DNA from: Alphaproteobacteria bacterium
Lineage (GTDB): Bacteria > Pseudomonadota > Alphaproteobacteria > SMXP01
Length of the DNA stretch: 6,161 nucleotides
Direction of reading: 5' to 3'
Assembly: GCA_021774995.1 (NCBI GenBank)
Contig: JAJFIM010000424.1
Coordinates: 1-6,161, forward strand
The position numbers were made by a program, and so were the translations under genes. Below are positions 1 to 5,797 of the stretch, in pieces (the first letter of the stretch is position 1; every line of letters starts with the position of its first letter). The notes beneath the pieces were generated by a model, which worked only from the letters and a program-made list of their open reading frames with translations, searched no databases and was not told the origin of the DNA.

Positions 1-1316
1 ACAAGACTGGCCAGAAAAGCGATATTCTGCTTCTCAAAGAGCACGGCAAGCGCCATCGCAAACAGGCTCACTCCGACAGCCGCAAATTTTGAGACGCGCA
101 CTTCCTCTTTTTCTAAAGCGGCGCCGCGCATGATGACGCCAGCATAAAGATCATGAGAAATCGCTGACGCGCCGGCAATGGTTAATCCAGCCACCACCGC
201 TAAAATTGTCGCAAAAGCAACCGCGGATATAAAGCCAAGGAACGCTTCCCCGCCCACCTCCTCCGCCAGATGAATGGCGACCATATTGCTGCCGCCAATG
301 AGCGCGCCTGTGGCGTCCCGGTAGTGCGGATTATCCGCCAGCAGAACAATCGCCCCGAGGCCAATAATGAAAAACAAAAGAATACTGACATAGCCAAAGA
401 AGGCGGCTGAATAAACAACGGAACGGCGCGCTTCATGGGCATTGGGCACCGTGTAAAGGCGCATCAAAATATGCGGTAGTCCGACAAACCCGCAAACAAG
501 CGCCAAGGCAAGGGAAAAAGAAGACACAGGGTCCTTCAACAAACCGCCGGGCTTAAAGACATCCCCGCCAAGAACGTGAATTTGCGCAACTTGGCTATAC
601 ATGCCGCTCAAATCAAAATCAAACCGCGCAAGCACGGCAAAAGCCATAAACGTTAGGGAAAATATAAGGATAACCGCCTTTATGATCTGCACCCATGTCG
701 TCGCCATCATGCCGCCGAACACGACATAGGTAATCATCAGTGTACCGATGATGAACACCGCCGCAATATAAGGTAAGTCAAATATCAACTGTATTAATGC
801 GCCCGCGCCTACCATTTGCGCCACAAGGTAGAGAACAACGATGAATAGCGAGGAGATGGCTGAAAATATTTTTATCGGGCGCTCCGCCAAGCGAAAAGAC
901 GCGACATCGGTTATGGTAAAACGGCCAAGCTCGCGAAAGGGCTCGGCAACAAGAAAAACCACCAGGCTCATCCCAATCAAGGGCGCAAGAATGTAAATGA
1001 TGGCGTCAAAGCCAGCCATATAGATGAGGCCGGTAATGCCAAGCAGCGTGGCCGCCGACATGAAATCGCCGGCAATGGCAAGTCCATTTTGAAAGCCGGT
1101 AATTTGGCCGCCTGCGCGATAAAATTCATCCGCCGTCTTCGTGCGCCGCGCCGACCAATAGGTAATCCCGAGGGAAATCAAGACCACAAGAAGGAAAAAG
1201 AAAATACCGACGCCGTTGGCGCCGGGCTGCGTTTGAGGCTCGCTTGTCTGAGCAATAGCTGGGGCGCCGGCAAACAAGGCCATCATGATCGGGGCGCCGC
1301 GCGAAAGTGACTTCAT
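1..1316 (-). CDS. ActP-type sodium:solute symporter (SSS family), partial, 3' end off the left edge
   Basis: Partial gene: 438 codons are present and the C-terminus lies beyond base 1. The product is an inner-membrane secondary transporter of the sodium:solute symporter family, very close to E. coli ActP (549 aa, recalled), so roughly 110 residues are missing. Shared blocks include ITGFQNGLAIAGDFMSAA (about residues 72-89), TTWVQIIKAV, the GLPHILMR motif, FLGFISAVAFATILAVVAGL and ASAISHDLYA near residue 385. The first 22 residues look like a cleavable signal peptide ending AIA|QT, as in ActP, followed by many hydrophobic helices. Characterised relatives take up acetate, propionate, pyruvate or lactate. 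The ATG at 1316 overlaps the stop of the DUF485 gene (ATGA) and has a good GGAGG six bases upstream. Coupling to pobA suggests an aromatic carboxylate such as 4-hydroxybenzoate as an alternative substrate. That is inference; the family assignment is secure. Confidence 0.93.
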   Translation of the reverse strand, partial: MKSLSRGAPIMMALFAGAPAIAQTSEPQTQPGANGVGIFFFLLVVLISLGITYWSARRTKTADEFYRAGGQITGFQNGLAIAGDFMSAATLLGITGLIYMAGFDAIIYILAPLIGMSLVVFLVAEPFRELGRFTITDVASFRLAERPIKIFSAISSLFIVVLYLVAQMVGAGALIQLIFDLPYIAAVFIIGTLMITYVVFGGMMATTWVQIIKAVILIFSLTFMAFAVLARFDFDLSGMYSQVAQIHVLGGDVFKPGGLLKDPVSSFSLALALVCGFVGLPHILMRLYTVPNAHEARRSVVYSAAFFGYVSILLFFIIGLGAIVLLADNPHYRDATGALIGGSNMVAIHLAEEVGGEAFLGFISAVAFATILAVVAGLTIAGASAISHDLYAGVIMRGAALEKEEVRVSKFAAVGVSLFAMALAVLFEKQNIAFLASL

Positions 1317-1597
1317 TCACCGCCTCCGCCCGTCAACGCGCCGCGCCGCTCGTCCTTCTCATCGGCAATATTCATATAAAGGGCGTTCAAAATAACGATG
1401 GCGGCCATAAGAGCGACAATCAAACCAAAGCCGATGGAATAGGGCGCGCCAATCGCTAAAAAATGCGGGAAAAATGCAAGCGCTACTGAAAACCCGAAAT
1501 AGAGCGCCACGATTACGCCGGCAAACTTTAAGCCGAGCCGCCGCCGCTGTCGTAGAGTTGCTGACTTATTGTTTCCATCGGGCAAACCATCATTCAT
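1313..1597 (-). CDS. DUF485 (YjcH-like) small inner-membrane protein, symporter partner
   Basis: A 94-residue protein with a basic N-terminal segment (RQRRR at 16-20) and two hydrophobic helices at about 22-43 and 53-75, then a charged tail (DEKDERRG) ending in GGGGE. The size, two-helix layout and position directly before an ActP-type symporter match the DUF485 family, as in the yjcH-actP pair of E. coli and mctB-mctC of Corynebacterium. DUF485 proteins are thought to be accessory subunits of these symporters, but their molecular role is not well established. The ATG at 1597 overlaps the pobA stop (ATGA) and its own stop overlaps the symporter ATG (ATGA). No strong Shine-Dalgarno precedes 1597, so translation probably depends on ribosomes finishing pobA. 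The conserved N-terminal HP motif seen in many family members is not obvious here. Confidence 0.88.
   Translation of the reverse strand: MNDGLPDGNNKSATLRQRRRLGLKFAGVIVALYFGFSVALAFFPHFLAIGAPYSIGFGLIVALMAAIVILNALYMNIADEKDERRGALTGGGGE
1323..1327 (-). promoter_or_regulatory. Ribosome binding site of the symporter, inside the DUF485 gene
   Basis: On the minus strand GGAGG lies six bases before the symporter ATG at 1316. It sits within the last codons of the DUF485 gene and helps encode that protein's glycine-rich end (GGGGE). It supports 1316 as the true start despite the four-base overlap. Confidence 0.75.
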
Positions 1598-2775
1598 GCA
1601 AATGGTTTCTCAAATGGCAATCCCACGTAATTTTCCGCAATCATTCTTAACCCTGCCTCCGCCTCCGTTACATAATCTAGTTCCGCGAGCTGCATGCGAT
1701 ACCCAAACGGATCATCACCGAAACGGTGAGTCATGCTTGTCAGCCACCACGAAAAGCGCTCCGCCTTCCAGATCCGATCAAGACACACCTGTGAATATCG
1801 ATCAAGCAAACCGTCGTCTTTGTCAAGGTAGTGGGCAACCAGCGCGCGCGCAAGCACGCGTATATCCGCCGCAGCGAGGTTTAAGCCTTTGGCGCCGGTC
1901 GGCGGCACGATATGCGCGGCGTCCCCAGCCAGGAACAAATTGCCGAATCGCAGAGGTTCCGCCACGAAACTTCGCAAAGGAGCGATGCTTTTCTCGATTG
2001 ACGCGCCGGTGACCAGGCTTTCCGCCACATCTTGCGGCAGGCGTCGGCGAAGCTCATCCCAGAACGCCTGGTCTGGCCAGGCTTCAACTTTTTCATCGGC
2101 GGAAACCTGAATGTAATAGCGGCTGCGCGTGCGCGAGCGCATAGAGCACAGAGAAAACCCGCGCGCGTGATTGCTGTATATCAATTCTTCGCGCACAGGC
2201 GGCGTTTCCGACAGCACGCCCAGCCATCCGAAAGGATAGACGCGCTCAAATTCGCGCAGCGCCTTTGACGGAATGGATTTGCGCGCTATTCCATGATAGC
2301 CGTCGCAGCCGGCCACATAATCGCAGTGCAATTCCCGCTCGCGCCCGTCTTGAACAAAAACAACTTTCGGCGACCCGCTTTCATAATCTTTGATGGCCAC
2401 GCATTCCGCCTCAAAATGAACATTGCCCCCCGCCGCGCTAAGCTCATCGTTCATATCTTTCGTAATTTCCGTTTGACCGTAAACGATCACGGACCCATTT
2501 CCATATTTCTTAAGATCAATGCGCGCGCGCCTGCCGTCGAAAGCGATGGAAAATCCGTCATGTACAAGTCCTTCGCTTTTCAGCCGCGCGTCAACCTTGG
2601 CTTCGGCCAACAATTCCGCCGTGCTCTGCTCAAGAACGCCGGCGCGGATACGCCCCTCGACATAAGAGCGGCTGCGGTTTTCAAGCACGACGCACTCAAC
2701 GCCCTTTAGGCTCAGCAGTCGGGACAGCATCAGCCCCGCCGGGCCCCCACCAATAATGGCCACCTGCGTTCGCAT
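1594..2775 (-). CDS. pobA: 4-hydroxybenzoate 3-monooxygenase (p-hydroxybenzoate hydroxylase)
   Basis: This 393-residue cytoplasmic flavoprotein uses FAD, O2 and NAD(P)H to hydroxylate 4-hydroxybenzoate to protocatechuate, the entry to the protocatechuate branch. It aligns nearly end to end with the Pseudomonas enzyme (394 aa, recalled). Visible motifs are the FAD dinucleotide fold GGGPAG (9-14) with the ribose-binding Glu32, GRIRAGVLEQ (41-50), the DG motif CDYVAGCDG (about 150-158), and the GD motif LFLAGDAAHIVPPTGAKGLN. Substrate-site residues are retained: Tyr200, Ser211, Arg213 and Arg219 (Pseudomonas 201, 212, 214, 220), Pro292 and Tyr383 (Pseudomonas 385). The coenzyme-selecting segment is NRSRSY at 33-38 where Pseudomonas has RQTPDY, so NADH use is possible. 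The ATG at 2775 has AAGGAG (2789-2784) eight bases upstream. It is the first gene of a coupled trio with DUF485 and the symporter, downstream of the LysR-type gene on the same strand. Confidence 0.97.
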   Translation of the reverse strand: MRTQVAIIGGGPAGLMLSRLLSLKGVECVVLENRSRSYVEGRIRAGVLEQSTAELLAEAKVDARLKSEGLVHDGFSIAFDGRRARIDLKKYGNGSVIVYGQTEITKDMNDELSAAGGNVHFEAECVAIKDYESGSPKVVFVQDGRERELHCDYVAGCDGYHGIARKSIPSKALREFERVYPFGWLGVLSETPPVREELIYSNHARGFSLCSMRSRTRSRYYIQVSADEKVEAWPDQAFWDELRRRLPQDVAESLVTGASIEKSIAPLRSFVAEPLRFGNLFLAGDAAHIVPPTGAKGLNLAAADIRVLARALVAHYLDKDDGLLDRYSQVCLDRIWKAERFSWWLTSMTHRFGDDPFGYRMQLAELDYVTEAEAGLRMIAENYVGLPFEKPFA

Positions 2776-2830
2776 CTTATTGTCTCCTTTTCGGGATAAA
2801 ACGGCCGCCGCCGGCAGGGCGCCTCACTGG

Positions 2831-2843
2831 GCGTAAATTACGC
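2831..2843. repeat. Perfect 13-bp dyad GCGTAA-A-TTACGC upstream of pobA
   Basis: Six-base arms GCGTAA and TTACGC are perfectly complementary around a single central A, 56 bases upstream of the pobA start codon. It has the size and symmetry of a protein binding site rather than a terminator. The protein that would bind it is unknown; the neighbouring LysR-type regulator is the obvious candidate. Confidence 0.4.
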
Positions 2844-2849
2844 TCGCAC

Positions 2850-2864
2850 ATGGCGGTCCACCAT
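2850..2864. repeat. Imperfect 15-bp dyad ATGGCGG-T-CCACCAT upstream of pobA
   Basis: The arms ATGGCGG and CCACCAT pair at six of seven positions around a central T. It lies six bases from the perfect dyad at 2831-2843, so the two together span about 34 bp, a footprint size compatible with a LysR-type tetramer. This is weak on its own, as one such dyad can occur by chance. Confidence 0.25.
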
Positions 2865-2958
2865 GCAGCCAGACGCTTTCTATGTAACGCTTATACTTAG
2901 CCCATGCCGAATTCGAATAACTATGGACCTATTCAATTTAAGAATATCGCCAGAGCGC

Positions 2959-4197
2959 TCAGAGCCGCTTAGCCTCAAAATCCTCCGTTTTGAGCAATTC
3001 CATAAATCTCTCCTGGGCCCGCGTCGGCGCCCAATCGCGCCTGACCGTCGCCGCAATAAGGCGTCCAACCTGACCAAAGGGGTGCGGCGTCGCGCGCAGC
3101 AGGCCGGCGGCAATTTCGTAATGAACCTGATTGGGCGATAACAGCGTGAGGCGGTCACTCTCAAGCAACAAGCCCCGCACGGCAATAACCGAGCTGCATT
3201 CGATAAAACCGCGCGGCGCGGGAACGCCTTCGTCTTGAAAAAGTTCTTCAAAGCGCCGCCTTAACGGCGTGCCCGTTCGCGGCGCTATCCATGGGAACTG
3301 CGCCAATTCTTTGACCGGAATCGCCTTTCGTTGCGCCAGCGGATGGGAGCTGCGCATCACAATCGCCAATGGGTCTTCAAACAACGGCTCTTGCACGACG
3401 TCATCGATCGGCGCCGGATCGCGCAAAGCGCCGACCAAAATATCTATATCGCCGTGACGCAATCCAGAAAGAAGCTGTTCATAAGGTCCATCAATAATAC
3501 TGACATTATGATCGGGATATTCCTGCGAAAATGCCGTCAGGGCCTTGGGCAGAATATAAGCGCGCGCCAGCGGCATAGCGCCAATGGCCATGGCGCCCGT
3601 GTCGCGTTCGCTCAATCCATTGAGCTCGTTTTTACCGTGGTCAATTTCGGAAAAAGCAAGTTTCGCGTAGCGCACAAGATGAAGCGCCGCTTTAGTCGGT
3701 TGAATTCCTGAACGCGTTTTTTCAAAAAGCGTCACGCCTGTAAGCTGTTCTAATTCGCGCGCCCTGCGATGTATCGAGGGTTGCGACGCGCCGCTTTGAC
3801 GCGCCGCAAGACTAAAATTTCCAGCTTCCGCAACGGCTATGAGGGCGCGAAGCTGTGGCGCGGTGATGAGATGGTGAAAATTGGAAAATCCTTTTTCTTT
3901 TCGCCGTTGCGCCAGTCTCAACGCTTCCCGCGCGCCCATTTCAAGATAATTAAGAGCGCGCTCAACGCGGCGCAAAAAAACTTCCCCCTCGATGGTCGCG
4001 AACATTCCCGAGCTGCGCCTGACAAACAACAGCACGCCCAGCTCATGTTCAAGTTTGGCGATCGCTTGCGTAATCGCCGGCTGTGATAAATGCACTTTCG
4101 TGGACGCAGCGGTTATTCTGTTGCACCGCGCAACCTCATAAAAACAATATAAATGTCGAAAATTGACCCGTTCATTTGCCATGGTCAGTGATATCAT
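2959..4197 (-). CDS. LysR-type transcriptional regulator with two tandem HTH domains
   Basis: At 412 residues it is about 100 longer than a normal LysR-type regulator. The excess is a second DNA-binding domain. The first HTH_1 domain spans about 13-75, with recognition helix SQPAITQAIAKLE (38-50) and wing GVLLFVRRSSG. A helix at about 76-100 follows, then a second complete HTH_1 domain at about 113-175, with SQPSIHRRARELE (138-150) and wing GVTLFEKTRSGIQPT. The effector-binding domain covers about 199-405 (GAMAIGAMPLARAYILPKAL; LRHGDIDILVGALRDP) and resembles the GbpR/PcaQ type, often linked to sugar or aromatic-acid sensing. The ATG at 4197 is preferred over Met6 because AAGGGGG lies five bases upstream. 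Its position immediately before pobA, and divergent from the DUF3179 gene, suggests that it controls one or both. 4-Hydroxybenzoate or protocatechuate is a plausible inducer, but this is inferred only from context. It is not the AraC- or IclR-type PobR of other bacteria. Confidence 0.93.
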   Translation of the reverse strand: MISLTMANERVNFRHLYCFYEVARCNRITAASTKVHLSQPAITQAIAKLEHELGVLLFVRRSSGMFATIEGEVFLRRVERALNYLEMGAREALRLAQRRKEKGFSNFHHLITAPQLRALIAVAEAGNFSLAARQSGASQPSIHRRARELEQLTGVTLFEKTRSGIQPTKAALHLVRYAKLAFSEIDHGKNELNGLSERDTGAMAIGAMPLARAYILPKALTAFSQEYPDHNVSIIDGPYEQLLSGLRHGDIDILVGALRDPAPIDDVVQEPLFEDPLAIVMRSSHPLAQRKAIPVKELAQFPWIAPRTGTPLRRRFEELFQDEGVPAPRGFIECSSVIAVRGLLLESDRLTLLSPNQVHYEIAAGLLRATPHPFGQVGRLIAATVRRDWAPTRAQERFMELLKTEDFEAKRL

Positions 4198-4202
4198 GCA
4201 GA

Positions 4203-4209
4203 CCCCCTT
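4203..4209 (-). promoter_or_regulatory. Ribosome binding site of the LysR-type gene
   Basis: AAGGGGG on the minus strand lies five bases before the ATG at 4197. It favours this start over the in-frame ATG five codons later, which has no comparable purine run at a suitable distance. Confidence 0.65.
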
Positions 4210-4226
4210 ATAACAAATTCTTATAA
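4208..4226. repeat. TTATAA-N7-TTATAA repeat at the start of the LysR-type gene
   Basis: Two copies of the self-complementary hexamer TTATAA lie at 4208-4213 and 4221-4226, 13 bp apart. The left copy abuts the regulator's ribosome binding site. LysR-type regulators often repress their own gene by binding close to the start, so this may be an autoregulatory site or AT-rich promoter DNA (minus-strand TATTAT at 4228-4223 is -10-like). Confidence is low because the region is AT-rich. Confidence 0.25.
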
Positions 4227-4337
4227 TAGAAATCGGTCAAAGCATTGCGCGCCGAGACGCCGCTCACCTTTTCCCAGACCAACAAAACCGCTATTTGCGG
4301 GGCGATTGCCGGAACAAGGGCTGAAATTCCCAATTAT

Positions 4338-4355
4338 TAGTTGTAATCGCAACTA
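4338..4355. promoter_or_regulatory. Dyad TAGTTG-N6-CAACTA, candidate LysR-type operator
   Basis: Two perfect six-base arms are separated by TAATCG, an 18-bp element with dyad symmetry of the kind LysR-type regulators bind (interrupted AT-rich dyads). It lies 141 bases upstream of the regulator's ATG and 155 bases upstream of the rightward ATG, a central position for a divergent operator. The binding protein is inferred from position only. Confidence 0.4.
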
Positions 4356-4358
4356 CTT

Positions 4359-4368
4359 TTATGCATAA
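4359..4368. repeat. 10-bp palindrome TTATGCATAA
   Basis: A perfect palindrome three bases to the right of the 18-bp dyad. It may be a second half-site of the same operator or simply chance symmetry in AT-rich DNA. Confidence 0.25.
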
Positions 4369-4501
4369 TTACCTCATAAATCTTCATATTGATTGATTTA
4401 TCACGGAATTAGAACTACGCTTACCAGTTGCTAGTGCATCTAATTTGTCGTAATCCAGGTCTTCGCAAGCGGGATGAAATCGCGCGCGACGCGTATGTTA
4501 A

Positions 4502-4508
4502 GAGGTGA
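4502..4508 (+). promoter_or_regulatory. Ribosome binding site of the DUF3179 gene
   Basis: GAGGTGA is fully complementary to the 16S rRNA tail, with its GAGG core ending five bases before the ATG at 4511. It overlaps the in-frame GTG at 4505. The GTG is therefore part of the ribosome binding site and not the start. Confidence 0.7.
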
Positions 4509-4510
4509 AA

Positions 4511-5740
4511 ATGTCCAGCGCTGAACTCATCGCACTCATTGCCGTATTGCTGTTTGCCGTCTCAATCTTGCCCGGCACGCTTGGCATTCTTTTGATGACG
4601 TCAAAAATTGCGGCCAAAGACTGGGGCGCCCGCCTCATCTATGAAAAAGCGATGTTGGGGGCCACGGCGGCTGGCGTTTTAATGGTCGGCGCGTGGATAC
4701 TCGTCGCGACGGGCGGCGGCGGACCCTCGCTCTTTATGATGGGCGCCACGCTTGTCTTTCTGGGCGTCTGCATTTTCGGATTTCTCATGCACACCAAATT
4801 TCTATTTCAGCCGGTGACAAACCCGCTTTACATGTCCGTAGACGAGGCGCTTCAAAAATTTGGCCCTGACGAGGAAGTAATCGGCGTCATAGACGATGAG
4901 GGAACCGCCTGGGCCTATGTCGCGCGGCTTGCGCGCCGGCCGCACATTGTCGAGCAGAATGAAGGCAAAAGCCCTTTCATGATGACGCATTGCATTCTCG
5001 CTCACAGCTCCATGGCGTTTGCGCTGGAAGATAAAGTCGCCCGCCCCGACATCACCATTACGTCCGCTCTTGCCAACAACCTTGTCTTTTATGAAAAAAA
5101 TACAAAATGCTCCATCGTTCAAGCCCGTAACGGCTCTCTCAATAAAGGCGAGCTTCCCTTGCGTATGATGCCGACAATCGCGGTCAGCCTAAAAACATGG
5201 AAAGCAATGTATCCGGGTTCAAAGATTTGGTTTCGCAAAAAAGAATGGCGCGATGAATTTTATCTAAGGCTCCTGGCGCGCGCTGACGTGATAGACCCAA
5301 AAAGCCCCGTCATGGTTTATCCACTCACCCATGGCCTTGATGAGCGCCTTCCCATGAAGTCAATGGTAACAGGCATCGAAATCGATGGCCAATCCCGCGT
5401 TTATACGATGGAGCATTCGCAGCAAAACCCTTTGATCCAAGATCAGTTTGCGGGCGTCGACCTCCTCATCGCCGCAGGCTATGACAACGACCTTATCCAG
5501 GTTTTTGATCGCACGGTCGACGACAAAACGCTTTCCTTCGCAGCCGATGGCGAAAACCATTTCATCGATAGCCAAACCAGTTCAAAATGGAACATGCAGG
5601 GCGTCTGCGTTGAAGGCCCGATGAAAGGGAAAAACCTAAAGCTCGTTCCCCATTACAATAAAATGTTCTGGTATGTTTGGGGCGATTATCACCCGGGAAC
5701 CGAAATTTACGACCCCAACCCGGCCGCCGTCGCCGCCTAA
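4511..5740 (+). CDS. Membrane-anchored protein with two DUF3179-like domains, function unknown
   Basis: A 409-residue protein of unknown function. Three hydrophobic helices lie at about 5-29, 47-68 and 74-94. The basic residues between the first two (K32, K36, R41, K46) put that loop inside, which predicts a cytoplasmic C-terminal part. The soluble part looks like two diverged copies of a DUF3179 domain. Copy A (about 107-240) runs from EEVIGVIDDEGTAWAYV through MTHC, LANNLVFYEKNT and LKTWKAMYPGSKIW. Copy B (about 274-400) runs from KSMVTGIEIDGQSRVYTM through LIQVFDRTVDDKTLSF, TSSKWNMQGVCVEGPMKGKNL and FWYVWGDYHPGTEIY. Family members commonly have a TYCPLCG-type cysteine motif; copy A keeps one cysteine (THC, residue 161) and copy B has none at this place. 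The ATG at 4511 is chosen from its ribosome binding site. It lies 57 bp before an aldehyde dehydrogenase on the same strand, probably in one transcript. Domain family fairly sure; role unknown. Confidence 0.85.
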   Translation: MSSAELIALIAVLLFAVSILPGTLGILLMTSKIAAKDWGARLIYEKAMLGATAAGVLMVGAWILVATGGGGPSLFMMGATLVFLGVCIFGFLMHTKFLFQPVTNPLYMSVDEALQKFGPDEEVIGVIDDEGTAWAYVARLARRPHIVEQNEGKSPFMMTHCILAHSSMAFALEDKVARPDITITSALANNLVFYEKNTKCSIVQARNGSLNKGELPLRMMPTIAVSLKTWKAMYPGSKIWFRKKEWRDEFYLRLLARADVIDPKSPVMVYPLTHGLDERLPMKSMVTGIEIDGQSRVYTMEHSQQNPLIQDQFAGVDLLIAAGYDNDLIQVFDRTVDDKTLSFAADGENHFIDSQTSSKWNMQGVCVEGPMKGKNLKLVPHYNKMFWYVWGDYHPGTEIYDPNPAAVAA

Positions 5741-5797
5741 AAGCTGGATGCTTGCGGGCGCATGCGATATATAAGCCATAGTTGATAGCGGAATAAA
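5741..5797 (+). other. Short spacer between the DUF3179 gene and the dehydrogenase
   Basis: Fifty-seven bases with no hairpin-plus-T-run terminator and no -35/-10 pair at acceptable spacing (a TATATA at 5768-5773 has only TTGCGG ten bases upstream). An in-frame TAG at 5786-5788 limits how far the dehydrogenase can extend upstream. The spacer is consistent with a single operon. Confidence 0.45.

Larger units (their letters stand above)
2776..2958 (-). promoter_or_regulatory. Intergenic region upstream of pobA, probable promoter/operator
   Basis: A 183-bp gap separates the regulator's stop from the pobA ATG on the same strand. No intrinsic terminator (GC stem plus T-run) follows the regulator gene, so read-through into pobA is possible. 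A weak -10-like TATAAG lies at 2895-2890 on the minus strand, without a convincing -35, as is common for activator-dependent promoters. Two dyads lie between it and pobA. The promoter position is a guess; the presence of regulatory sequence is more likely than not. Confidence 0.4.
4198..4510. promoter_or_regulatory. Divergent intergenic promoter region, 313 bp, no gene
   Basis: This gap separates the leftward LysR-type gene from the rightward DUF3179 gene and holds no credible reading frame or RNA gene. Its right half, from about 4321, is clearly more AT-rich than the coding DNA. Elements seen are the TTATAA pair (4208-4226), the dyad TAGTTG-N6-CAACTA (4338-4355), the palindrome TTATGCATAA (4359-4368) and a distant inverted pair ATAAAT/ATTTAT (4376-4381, 4396-4401). 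A possible weak rightward promoter is TTGCTA (4428-4433), 17 bases, TAATCC (4451-4456). A divergent arrangement beside a LysR-type gene is the classic layout for regulation of the opposite gene, which makes the DUF3179-dehydrogenase pair a candidate target. Confidence 0.55.

Noticed and set aside
1569..2012. Plus-strand 147-codon open frame antisense to pobA
   Set aside because: It lies opposite the conserved pobA sequence, has no ribosome binding site and encodes a low-complexity Arg/Pro/Ser-rich product typical of a shadow frame in GC-rich DNA.
2293..2709. Plus-strand 138-codon open frame antisense to the pobA N-terminal half
   Set aside because: It overlaps the FAD-binding coding sequence on the opposite strand and resembles no known family.
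2953..2960. GAGCGCTC palindrome at the regulator stop codon as a terminator
   Set aside because: The stem is only four base pairs per arm with no loop and no T-run on the minus strand.
2863..3251. Open frames on both strands across the 3' end of the regulator and the gap before pobA
   Set aside because: They overlap the regulator's effector domain out of frame, and no supporting start signal or family resemblance was found.
3331..4086. Plus-strand frames antisense to the LysR-type gene
   Set aside because: These are shadow frames of a strongly supported 412-codon gene, basic and unrecognisable.
3600..4197. Two separate regulator genes fused by a frameshift or assembly error
   Set aside because: A single frame runs through both HTH domains with a plausible helical linker, and no second start with a ribosome binding site was seen at the domain boundary. 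Read-level confirmation is not possible here.
4505..4510. GTG at 4505 as start of the DUF3179 gene
   Set aside because: The GTG is embedded in GAGGTGA, which is the ribosome binding site for the ATG at 4511.
5741..5797. Terminator or separate promoter between the DUF3179 gene and the dehydrogenase
   Set aside because: Only a short CGCATGCG palindrome without a T-run is present, and the TATATA motif lacks a -35 at workable spacing.
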